Origin: Schistocephalus solidus
Lineage: Eukaryota; Platyhelminthes; Cestoda; Diphyllobothriidea; Diphyllobothriidae
Assembly: GCA_017591395.1 (NCBI GenBank)
Contig: WEDG01001348.1
Location: forward strand, 62,001-126,000
Direction of reading: 5' to 3'
DNA: 64,000 bases
Shown here: positions 44,761 through 54,959 of the stretch, one piece after another
How the letters are laid out: the number at the start of each line of letters is the position of its first letter
Position numbering within the stretch: the first letter of the stretch is position 1
Made by a program: the position numbers and the translations under genes
The notes under the pieces: generated by a model
The model's database searches: none
What the model was told of the DNA's origin: nothing
The model's input: the letters and a program-made list of their open reading frames with translations, nothing else

Positions 44761-45060
44761 AATGGAACCGACAAAGACAAGGGAGACCGGAATGGCCATT
44801 TCTGGCTTATTAGCCGTCATCAGCCAGTCATACCCAATCCCAAGTGTGGCACACCTGGGATTCGAACCCGCGACCTTTGCTGTTTGAGTCGAACGCTCTA
44901 CCATTGAGCCACGGGCTCGTTTTTTTGTCGGTTGTGATCGGGAATATGATGATAGTGTGGGGCTCACCGATCTGCTTAAGGAACATGTATGTTTCGTTGT
45001 GCTCTGGAGCTCAGACTATAGCCCTCGCAGGCGGTCGCATAGCGACGTGTAGCATATGAT
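44761..45060 (-). mobile_element. tRNA-derived SINE, copy 2 (well preserved)
   Basis: Read on the minus strand. A leader (reverse complement of 44935-45060) has CGCTATGCGACCGCCTGCGA and a GCACAACG block. The tRNA-like body (44852-44919) has an A box TGGCTCAATGGTAGAG (44896-44911) and a B box GGGTTCGAATCCC (44857-44869). The tail has GGCTGATGACGGCTAATAAG and CCATTCCGGTCTCCCTTGTC and ends in TTTGTCGGTTCCATT. The boxes would drive RNA polymerase III. The body cannot be a working tRNA, since the acceptor stem does not pair. It is bounded by ACCGACAAA on one side and TTTGTCGGT on the other. Confidence 0.9.
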
Positions 45061-45160
45061 GAAATGGAACCGACAAAGACAAGGGAGACCAGAATGGCCA
45101 TTTCTGGCTTATTAGCCGTCATCAGCCAGTCATACCCAATCCCAAGTGTGGCACACACAC
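45061..45160 (-). mobile_element. tRNA-derived SINE, copy 3, truncated
   Basis: A near-identical repeat of the tail of copy 2 (AATGGAACCGACAAAGACAA through CCCAAGTGTGGCACAC). It is cut at about 45158, before the B box. It lies directly next to copy 2 in the same orientation, so it is a tandem partial copy. Confidence 0.85.
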
Positions 45161-45224
45161 GACAGTTCGACCGTCGTAGTCCGACGATGCCCACCGTATG
45201 CTCCATGGGAAAGTGGAGCAGGGA

Positions 45225-45330
45225 CGGTGACTTGCGCGTGATTTAGTTTAAAAGTGATAGTAGACTTGCGCTGCATCTACCGCACTCTCTCCTCCTCCCC
45301 CACCTGAGCCCGGTGTCAAGACAGAGTCAA
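45225..45330 (+). repeat. Short dispersed repeat (CCTCCTCCCCCACCTG type), copy 2
   Basis: Carries GACGGTGACTTGCGCGTGAT, GCATCTACCGCACTCTCTCC and TCCTCCCCCACCTGAGCCCG, in the same order as at 4381-4480. A GC-rich tail with GCGGGAGAAGACGCAGGTGG follows and may belong to it. Confidence 0.65.
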
Positions 45331-45639
45331 GAAGACCGGAGGCGGGAGAAGACGCAGGTGGCTGGCGCGGCTGGGTCCCATAAGTCCTAGCCGCCCCTAG
45401 GCGCACCACCACACCTCCATGTTCGGCATTTGTTATGGGAGCGCAACCCGAATAACGCCTGCCGTGCCCTAATTTGGCCCCCATGTTGGTCCACACTTAA
45501 AATCCGCAAACAGTAGCAAACCAGCCAAAGTTTATCTTCACACGATAAGCGCATAAATCGCACATACACAGCGCGTCATTGGCACGAGCCACAACACCGC
45601 ACAGTTCGCTGAACAGGCGACAGGCATGTGTGTGTGCCC

Positions 45640-46040
45640 CCATATATATATAGCTGCCTTACGGCTGATGGCGGGGTTTGAGAGTTAGCCCCAAGGCACA
45701 ACGGGACGAGTAGGTTCCGTAATCCGATCGGGGAACGAACTTCGGAACCCCAGATCTGGATGACCGGGATGACCCGGATCCGTTGGTCATTGAGCGTTAA
45801 GTATTCCAACGCTGCACCATGTGAGCCACAGTGAATGCCCTTTCACCATAGCGAATATTCCTAGTTGCAGCCGATCGAGCGACGAGCCAGCTGCTGAATA
45901 GTTGAATGTTGGGCTTGAAAACACTTGAACAGCGACGAATCCCAGGTCCTGCGAACCTAGAGTTGAGTACGGTTGGCTGACGACGGCTAATTAACCAGAA
46001 GTGGCCATCCCAGTCTCCCTAGTCTTTGATGTTGTATCTA
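45640..46040 (+). mobile_element. tRNA-derived SINE pieces in plus orientation (diverged)
   Basis: A leader-like part at 45655-45740 has CCAAGGCACAACGGGACGAG. A tail part at about 45965-46030 has GGTTGGCTGACGACGGCTAA and GTGGCCATCCCAGTCTCCCT. Between them the tRNA-like boxes are barely readable. Probably one or two old copies broken by other sequence. Confidence 0.5.
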
Positions 46041-46049
46041 AAATTGACA

Positions 46050-48730
46050 ACCAGGCATAGCTCCTCGGCGCGTGGACAAACAAATTTACAAAAATACATG
46101 GGCTTTTAAGATTTCGGTGACATAGCTGAAAGATCTGTTAGATTTCATCCGATAATCCTCCGTATATATTTCGTTATCGTACGATTGGGGATGGATATTT
46201 ATGGCCAGAAATAATCTCACTCCACTTGTTTAACGCCTTCAGTTTTCATGTAGAACTCAGTTAGGTTTCTCCCTTTCAAATGTCATACTTATTCCACCTT
46301 GCGCCTAGGTTCGTTATAAGAAAGTTGGTGATGGCACTTCCAAAACGATAGGTTGGCAAAATCTAGGTATTTATATTCAAATTTGAACCTTAACGAAATA
46401 TAGAGCTTCCAGTTGAATTTGTAGCGTTCTTTCAGTTTATAGAAGCCCTGGGGACAAAAGTCTCTCTTGTCCACTAAGGAGTGGTATTTAAGGCACTGCG
46501 CTTTTTAACGATATTTTCACTCGGAAGATCTGTATGAGGCACGTCTGGTCTACCTCTACACTTTTCTTCACGTAAAGCCGAGGTTTGTAATTGTGTTGGG
46601 ATCTTAATGAATGCTAAAATTTTCATGCGTATCAAAAACTTCAGCGCACGCAAAGGGGCGAAGGTCTGTTCTGACTCTTCTTGTTTCCTAATAATCTTCG
46701 CATGATCAACTTTCGGAGGTCTGCTGCTCTACGAAAACGCAATTCTCCTCTTTTAACAACCGGGGCTGAATTCAAAAAATGACAGACAATTTCCTTTCCG
46801 GTTAATAAAGTGTATCGGTAGAAAAAAGGCAGGAAGTTTTGTGTGGCACTGTCACGACAGCATCATCTATTCTTTATTGTCGCTCAGTTTTTACTTGGCT
46901 TTCTGTCAAGAATTAGGTCCAAGCAGTAGAAACTAATGAACCGAAATTCCGGGAAATTTCTATCACTTTCGTTATCAAGTTTTTTTCTGACTTGATAATC
47001 CTTAACGTAGACCTAGACTGATTACCGGGTGGTTGTGGTGGTGTTTGTCTATTTATTTCAAGCAAGCTTTACAATTCGGGGAAAGACACGTGGGTGTAGA
47101 ATTCAACAGTGTCTCTGGTAAACGGCGGTAGGGGTGCAGCAAGGGGTGAGAAAAGCGACGGGAAGTTAGCAACCTAAAGCAGAGCATCTACAAAAAAACA
47201 GTGTCACGTGCCGCTTATCGACGAAATGGAGACCCATTTGAAAGATAGCTATCAACAAGTAAAAGAGAGTTTTATGTTTCTTTTCCGAGTATTTGAAAGG
47301 ACTACAAAACGCCAGTCTGTTTGGAAGCCGAACGAGAAAAAAAAAGTGCTGTGCGTGAAATACCTGATGAATATCCATAGGCTTATGCTACGTGTGAGTA
47401 AATTAATTTCCATGGGGAGTCAAGTCATTTGCTAGGGACAATACGTGGGAGCTGCAAATATCGTCTCAGGTAACTTATATCCGGGGTTATTGGCCTGCTG
47501 TTTAAACCAAGCATGTCGGCGCGTGTGAAAAAAAATTGGTACCATGTTGCTATATGCCTGTAAAGAGGATTCATGTATCTAAGTGGGAAAAAACCAAACA
47601 GCGTTAATATGATCTCGTCTACTATAAACAATAAACAATTGTTGCAAGGTATACATGCTCAAATGTAGGAAAATGCTTTTCAGCACACAAGGTTGGCGGT
47701 GCGAAGTCCGTCTCCTCATTTTTTTGTTGCAACAGGCCCTCAGGACTGGTTGTGAACTTGAGTAACTTACACGGTTCGGTATGCCTGAGGCGGTGTTCAC
47801 ATACGGGCCTAGTCGTTGCCCCGAATGTCATCTCTTGGAGATGCGACAGACACTTGCCACTGGAACATGCTGGGAGTTGAGTGAGAGAGCGGGGTCGACC
47901 ATGCACGTTATTTCCTCATCCTAATCCAACTGACGTACATGTAACCTAACCTAGCGTTCTGTCATCCTAGCCGTGGATTATTTCCAACTGGTGCGAGGGC
48001 TTAGATCGAAATACCGAGATCCGAGCCACAACTACTCTTCCTTAACTAAATCCTTATAGCCATCTTTAACAGTGTGCAATTTCCACTGTTTACAGTTTGG
48101 ATTTACGTGCCGAACTCACGCATGTGCGCAATTCGTAAAAGGAGGAAAAAAGGCCATCTGCCAGCCAGTCTGTCTAATCTAATCTTCCTGGGCACGGAAA
48201 TGCTACAAAAATAAAGTGAAACGACAATTCACGCATATCCACTAACGTATTCCACGCAGCCTCCCATTTGTAGCATTCTAGATAAGCTACTGTGCTAATT
48301 CATGCGAGGAATGCCACAACCTCATTGCGTAGGCTGTTTTTGCACAGGTGTACAATTACTGCGGATTCTTTGGTAGTCTTTGAGTTGTTTAGTGTGACCG
48401 GCAGTGGTCTCGTGAAATTATACAGTCTTATCTTAAAATGCTGCCACAAGCGTCGTTCTTATTGCAGAACCAGTAGTTGCTCATGTTAATAACTGTTGTA
48501 CATACAGTCATAGCATGTTTGAGGACGGGCTGGTCGAGAGGGCTGCTTTTCTGGCCTGTGCACGACCTCGTGCGGCCTCAGGTAACCTCAACTGCTGATG
48601 GGAATTTTTGTGTTCTGTCTCGTTATGCCTCGCCCGGTGCCGTTTGTGACTGCGAAAAGGTTCCGTACGCCCTCTCCTTACCTTAAGCTTCATTCTGCTC
48701 CTTCTGCGTGAATAGTCAGTCATTAAGGCT
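46050..48730. other. Intron sequence, nothing recognised
   Basis: Small frames only (for example 47622-47906 minus). No repeat family matched. Confidence 0.4.
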
Positions 48731-48734
48731 TTAA

Positions 48735-48929
<195 letters not shown>

Positions 48930-50290
48930 AATGCATACAGTTCAAAGCAAAACACGAACTGGCATTAAATGAACAGTTTTTGTCGGGAATTTCGACATTC
49001 GGTGGCTTCACTTTTGCACACGAGAGGCTTCACTGATATAAATACTGACACCTGCCTGTGATGTGATACTAACACTTTCAAGTGCCGCAGAACATAACAT
49101 GGGCCTAGGTTTAAAGCAGTCGCAGCCACTTATGGCATTCTACCAGACGCCTCGACAGACAATGTTGATTTAGTATCAAAAGAGTCTCCTAAATCCAGTT
49201 ATTTTAACGATCTGGAGACCTTTACATCCCTCCATTGACGGTAGATTTGCAAAAGCGCAAAATTGCTCGGTGGTCGCATGATGAAAATTTTAACCACAAA
49301 AAATGCTGATGAAAGCGAATGAGCGTGAGGTTATTGATTAGTCTTCGAATTGGTTGCATTTTTAAACACCCACTTAGTGCAATTTTTCGAGAAACTCAAT
49401 CAATAATATCCCTGTTATTTGTTGCCTTCCCTTTGTGCTATATTTTCAATCTACCTACTAACAACTGGCTAGCTTGATGATATCTAAGCAAAATTTGCAT
49501 GATCACGTTCTGTGCTCACCAACCCCACTTCTCTTCCGCTTCCCGAAAGCCAGAACACAGGTTTGCTCAGGCTTTATTTTGGTCCGATTCATACTGTCAG
49601 CTGTAAGCAGTCGAACTTTTACCTGAAAGCTAAAACGGCAAGATCGGCTCTTGGGCGATGACCCACGGGAAATAGATGTGGGTTTGCCTCCAAATTGCCA
49701 GTTTTCTCTGAATGCTCACGCAGGGTAGAGGGAGTAAGACCTTATTGACTGTTATTTGTGTCCAAAATGTCAAACTCTCTGTCCGTGGGCGTTCCATTTG
49801 TAAGCAATCTGCTCGAGCATTCAAGGTCTAGACCATGCAGCACGGAATTTTTTCCTGCCAAAGCTTCCCTAACAGGCCTCGCAGTTAGCAATATTGTTTC
49901 TGTCATTTTTTTTCTAATTGATCCATCTACTTCCGCCCGCGTCTGCTTGACATCATCAATATGTAGGACCTAGGGAGTGATCCACCAGAACGAAAATTCC
50001 AAAACGTGGCCTGGGTGAATGATCGAAAACGGAAGAAAAATTATCGTGGATGGGAAAATGAAACTACATCAACATCCTTCCACACGAAAATTGACATAAT
50101 CAGCTGTAAAAAAAACAGCTTTTGATTGTGAACCAGGTATTGTTTACTCGCTGATCACGACCGTCCCTTGCAGCGGGATACAACTTACAAGATAATGTCG
50201 ATTAGGTAACCACTAAATTATCCCACTCCCTGGCATAAAGCGCGAGGCAATCTAGTTATGTACGCTGAGTCAGAAATAATCTTTCTGTAG
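48930..50290. other. Intron sequence, nothing recognised
   Basis: No coding or repeat signal that I can support. Confidence 0.4.
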
Positions 50291-50297
50291 CTAACGT

Positions 50298-50480
50298 GGT
50301 ACCGACAAGGACCAGGGAGATCCGCGTAACCATTTCGATCTTATAAGCCGCTGTCAGCCCGCCATACGCAACCCCGTCTTGGGAGCACTCAAGGTTCACA
50401 CCCCTGGTTATTTTTGTCATCGATGCTTAATATATCAAACGTTCTAATCCTTAGGCCACGGTCTCGGTGAGCGCTTCTCT
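50298..50480 (-). mobile_element. tRNA-derived SINE, copy 4 (diverged, minus)
   Basis: Tail with GTACCGACAAGGACCAGGGA and CTTATAAGCCGCTGTCAGCC near 50300-50360. B-box-like and A-box-like parts near 50385-50400 and 50445-50462 are weak (GTGGCCTAAGGATTAGAACG on the minus strand). It lies head to head with the plus-strand copy at 50495-50665. Confidence 0.65.
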
Positions 50481-50494
50481 CCCATGATAGGTAT

Positions 50495-50760
50495 AACCAT
50501 CCCTGCCTCAATGGTTAGAGCGTTTTACCCATACCCAAAACGAACCCGAGTTCGAACTTCAGGTGATCCGATAACGGGGGTTGGATAGGACTGACTGACG
50601 ACGAGTAATCTGCCAGAAATGATCATCCCGACCTTTCTTCTCTTTGTTGGTACCACCTTTATTATATATTCTACTAGTCGCTATGCGGCTGGCTGTGAGG
50701 GTGCTACATAAAGCCCCCAAGACGCAACGAATCGAGCAAGTCGCGTAACCTGACGAGTAA
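50495..50760 (+). mobile_element. tRNA-derived SINE, copy 5 (plus), with a following leader
   Basis: A box TGCCTCAATGGTTAGAGCG at about 50507-50525. B-box-like GAGTTCGAACTTC at about 50550-50562. Tail with GACTGACTGACGACGAGTAA and GAAATGATCATCCCGACCTT, ending in TTTGTTGGTACC near 50655. From 50676 the leader of a further plus-strand unit follows (CTAGTCGCTATGCGGCTGGC). Copies 4 and 5 form an inverted pair. Confidence 0.7.
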
Positions 50761-50919
50761 GCCTCACCCACTATCTCCCCCTCCATCACAGTCATTCTGT
50801 ATTCGAATTTAAATTCCAAACACCCTAGGAACTTTCCTTTGGTCGACTATAACGTGTGACCATCAGGTCTCAGTTACTAGGACATTTTTTCTATCCGGAA
50901 GTTAACAGGTAGCGGTGTA

Positions 50920-51640
50920 TGCGCAACCTACTTGCGCTCCAGGTTTACGCCTCAGTGTGGCTGTGTGAAAGGATAAACCTTTCTGTGTGCAGTGGCATAA
51001 AAAAGCGCGTACAGGTGAAACTGACGCAGTCAAGCCTACAAGTGTCCCTTCTAACACTCACCTCACCAGCTAACAGGCAATCAAGTCCGGCTTGCAGGCG
51101 AACAGCGGAATTTGCTTTTCTCAGGCGGGGAAGGACAAGTTAACATCGATCGAACTTCCAATCATGGATGTGTCGCGCTTCTGGGTATTAACCCGCTAGG
51201 TATCCACATTTTCCATTTGGTCGAAAGGATTTAAAGGGAGTTTGCTACAGGGTAATTTGTGAGTTTCACTAGAATCTCGGAACCGAAAAAAAAAAAAAAC
51301 ATGGTGACGAGGATAAAACATTCGTAAGGGTTAATTGCATAAGTATGTGCTTCACCGGAATTTCTGTATATTATATTAATCTTTACAGGTTCTCCCAGGT
51401 TGGCAAGTACGTTAATTTCTCTGAGGCTTCAGTGAGACAACTAAATGTCTTGATCCTCTCAGTAGAATCAAGCTCCAGCCCGAATTCACAGGAAATTTTG
51501 ATACAAAATGTAGTAATGAGGTTTGTTAAGAGAATGTCGCTCTGCTCTTTGAGGATTCTATTTTTCTAGAATCCCTACTGCTTCAATTAGTATGGGACAC
51601 ACCGAACCTGAGAAATTATATAGTTATTCTTGAGAATTTA
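50920..51640. other. Intron sequence, nothing recognised
   Basis: Only short frames without family resemblance; a short A run at about 51287-51299. Confidence 0.4.
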
Positions 51641-51729
51641 GGGTAAGGAGGGCTTTTATGGCGCCCAGAACAGGATATGAGAACAGGAGCCGTCTGCAAT
51701 GCAGGTGTCTTTGAGCCAAATTCCAGTTA

Positions 51730-51960
51730 AAATAGGGTTAAATTTATGGTAATGGTTATGGTTAAGTTTAGTGTTATGTTGAAGTCTTGGGTTAAAGTAA
51801 GTTAGGGTTGAGTTTATAGTAAAGGTTAGAGTTAGCTCCAGGGTTATGGTTTAGGTTCATTATAGAGTTAGTGTTAGGGTTAGGACACGAGAATAATTAC
51901 CTTTCCTGGTAGTATGCACGGGGCCAACTTTATAACTTGGGGCCGTACAATTAATCCTTA
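51730..51960 (+). repeat. Degenerate TTAGGG-like tract with a shared 3' flank, copy 1
   Basis: From about 51733 to 51890 the sequence is made of irregular G-G-T-T-A units (GGGTTAAATTTATGG, GGTTATGGTTAAG, GTTAGGGTTAGG). They are 5-8 bases apart rather than a clean hexamer array. Directly after it comes GACACGAGAATAATTACCTT and GTATGCACGGGGCC. The same arrangement is seen at 56585-56835, and partly at 63480-63600. This is an interspersed family, not a telomere end. Confidence 0.75.
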
Positions 51961-52689
51961 CCACTTTTAGCCTAAACACTGTTGCTGTGATCCCTAGTTG
52001 TCCAATGCTGGTTGATGGAGAGCTCCCCGGCCACCTAACTTGTTGTCCATTTTTATAAATTTCCTTTCTGCCTAGACATCCCCCAGTGTCTCTCAATCCT
52101 ACTTCTGTTTCAACTTCTGTCACCTTCCGTACACAGACTAGACAATGTTTATTCTGTTAAATGAAAACAGCTGAATAAACGTGGCACCTTGCCCTTTAAC
52201 ATTCTCTTGAGGAATCGCCTGTGGAGGACAAATAGAAGTTTGAATCAGTTGCAACCCTTATAGATTGCAACTAGTACGTGCACGCACATGTTGTCTCTGT
52301 AACCCAACCCCCTGGCCTGAATGGCACACGTAGTCCTTGTGTGCACCTTGTGCAAGCACAGTGCGTGTGACTGAGCTAATCTGGGCCTTCCCTTTCCTGC
52401 TTTGAGTTGCAAGCCTGTTTTTTCAGGTGTGTTTTCTTTGAGAAAATATTTACTTTGGATGTCTATCTCTGAGATAAAACATTATGTGCCCTGAAGGTAT
52501 TCATTGGTTTACAAAGAATTATGCCCTTGAATATCCAGTTTCCCACTGACTGATTGAAGGCCAACTGCATTAGCGAAAGGACAGCCCAGCTCGCAAGTAT
52601 CTATGTCGGCAACTCTGAAAACTTGAACGAAGGAGTCCAGTCACGTGCTCTAGTGATGCCCCCTCCCTCTTTCTCAGTCATCTTCGTTG

Positions 52690-52960
52690 GTGTATGTATT
52701 TTTAAGCCCAATACACAATTGCAGACGCGTTCGCGCACAAAATGGCGGATCGGAGATAGCGACGCGTCACTGAATGTCCAGCGTGCTGTCTGCGCCCTTC
52801 CGTACAAACGCCCCCAACCCGTCTTTTAGCGCTAATCGCGGTGTGCCGTCAGTGCGCTTGGCACGCCCGAGTTACTGTCGCCTTCGCCCACGACGATTCG
52901 TTTCGATATGCACGCAGGGCCAGTGACCTTCACTTAGACCAATCAGATCTATCCGCCGTC
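52690..52960 (+). promoter_or_regulatory. CpG-rich patch with an AAAATGGCGG motif
   Basis: Positions 52724-52960 are clearly richer in CG than the rest of the intron and contain CACAAAATGGCGGATCGGAG, a motif bound by YY1-type factors at promoters in other animals. It might be an internal promoter for a shorter transcript, or just part of an unclassified repeat. Open frames on both strands here have no family resemblance. Confidence 0.2.
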
Positions 52961-52969
52961 TATTTAGAG

Positions 52970-54680
52970 AATGATGGGTATGCATGCTTGGCATCTTCTC
53001 TCACCGCACAGTCGCCTCTCTTTTTATGGCGAACGAAACATTATCCACCCGCAGCAGCCTACGGATCCGCGTACTGCACGAAAGGTGTGATCCGGATTCA
53101 ATGAAAAGTATTTTCAACAGAAAGGCATTTGAAAAGGAGACAAAGGCGCAATCACTGGGATGGTAGATTTATTCATCAGAGCTTTCGAACTCTAGCAGGA
53201 GCTCACCAGAAACTAATAAGCCTACTGTACCAGTGATCGCGCCTTCGTCTTCTTTGGAACAAGAACCGGGGATGCACATATTTGCTTCCATTCGTTATGA
53301 AGCAATTTATTTGCGAAGTGCTAGTCGTGAGATTCTTCTTGGTTTTTGGGATGTGGAGGTTTGGACAGAATGTCGTCCTATTTTTTTCTTCATAAGATTG
53401 CTGTTTTCTTATGTTGGTTAAATCATGCCGAGGGTATCTATTAGCATTCGTGACCCACAGTTTAAGTTGATTCTTATAAGCCAGCCAGTGACAAAAGCAG
53501 CGACAAACAGTTTCCGTTTAACTTAGGAAAAATACTTCAGCACTGGAAAAAGGATTTTATTCTCCTGATATTTGGGGGTCTCGTTACACAGGACTTCGCC
53601 CACCGAGCCTTACGCAGTAGGTTGAATGACGCAGACTGGTTCTGTAAGTGAAGACTGTCAAACCATCAGTAAAATAGACGTATTTACAAAAGACAGATCA
53701 GCGATGGAGTTGCGATCATCCAGACTTTAGTTTTATACGTCTGATATTTCCGATCCACACCCGCGGCTATCATCAAAAACAGCACTATATGGATAATGAA
53801 CCCTCAGTAACGCAGTTTTCATAGGCTGAAATGAAACCACGTATATATCTTTATTGTCTGTTCCTGTCTTTATTGCCGGTGCCCGCATTCGGTACGATGA
53901 TTGTGTGATAGACCGCAGATCTGTTTCTCCGACTTCCTCCTTAATGGTTTTAGTGGTGTGATCGCCTGTATCAGAAAGCTCGGAAGAAAATGAACGCCTT
54001 GTTTCAATTATCCGCCCACCCTAATCCACCTTTAAAGGGAGATAACCCTAGGTTGCTTATCTTCTCATCCATTTTCAGTTTATATGTACAAGACCTGTGA
54101 AAAAATGTTGCACATGCAGAATTTCTGATACGATTTAATCGGCTTTCTGTAGGCTGAGGCTGGCTTCCTAACTGCAACTGTTCAATACCCCTATGATTTT
54201 CCAAGCTAAGATTTGGAGCTAGCGGGCTCGGTTTCTCACCTTTTGCTTGAAGTTGACACAAGGTAGTTGGTTAAAATTACAAATCTACATTGCAGCTGAT
54301 TCAGCACATGGCTTCGACGGCCAATTTAATGCTTCCTGTCAACCCGTTCGAATCCTCCCTTTGGGCTTGCTAATGCCCGCCTCCAGGGCGAAGACTTTAC
54401 GCACTTGTTCGCAATCCGAAACGATATCTAAATCCACCCGTGCGCATGCGCAAGTGTTGCGTGTGGTGGTGATAGTGGATTAGTCATCGTGATGTTGCTC
54501 CGTCATTGCTGACTCATAAGCGCGGCGTTATTAGAAGGCATCCCCCCGTCTTCGACTTTCTAGCCGTCGTATCTTCCTCAGGATAGATAACGCTTGTGTC
54601 CACATAGATCGTCAAGGAATTTTTTTACTAACTGGAGCGGATCACATCTCTAATGGCTACTATATACTTACATACCCCCT
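52970..54680. other. Intron sequence, nothing recognised
   Basis: No repeat family matched and no coding signal. Confidence 0.4.
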
Positions 54681-54681
54681 G

Positions 54682-54950
54682 ATATATATATATATATATA
54701 AAGTCATGTCCGAATCACCTGACTCCATGTCCTGCACTTAACAATTTCAGAAATTATTTACCCGATTATTCTCTGGAGTCCATATACCAGAAACCGCATA
54801 GAGAACGCTGGGGTACCCACTGAGGAGCCGAACCCCTCGTTGCTGTGTCACGCAGCAACAGAAACATCGGCGAAACACGTGTCTGGGCTTTTAGCTAGTA
54901 TCTATGTCGGAAGTACGGTATACTGTCTTTGATATATATATATATATATA
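54682..54950 (-). repeat. (TA)n-associated repeat family, full copy bounded by (TA)n on both sides
   Basis: (TA)n at 54682-54701, element 54702-54931 in reverse orientation (AAAGTCATGTCCGAATCACC through CAGCAACAGAAACATCGGCG to AGTACGGTATACTGTCTTTG), then (TA)n at 54932-54950. Both ends of the element abut TA repeats, which fits insertion into a TA tract or carriage of TA ends. It matches 44328-44575 closely in reverse complement. Confidence 0.88.
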
Positions 54951-54959
54951 ACTGGATAT

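Noticed and set aside
44852..44919. A functional tRNA gene on the minus strand
   Set aside because: A and B boxes are good, but the ends do not pair as an acceptor stem, the anticodon arm is poor and the same body recurs in a dispersed repeat with leader and tail. It is a SINE.
51733..51890. A telomere or clean interstitial telomere array
   Set aside because: The GGTTA units are irregular and the tract sits in an intron with a repeated flank. It does not form a regular hexamer array.
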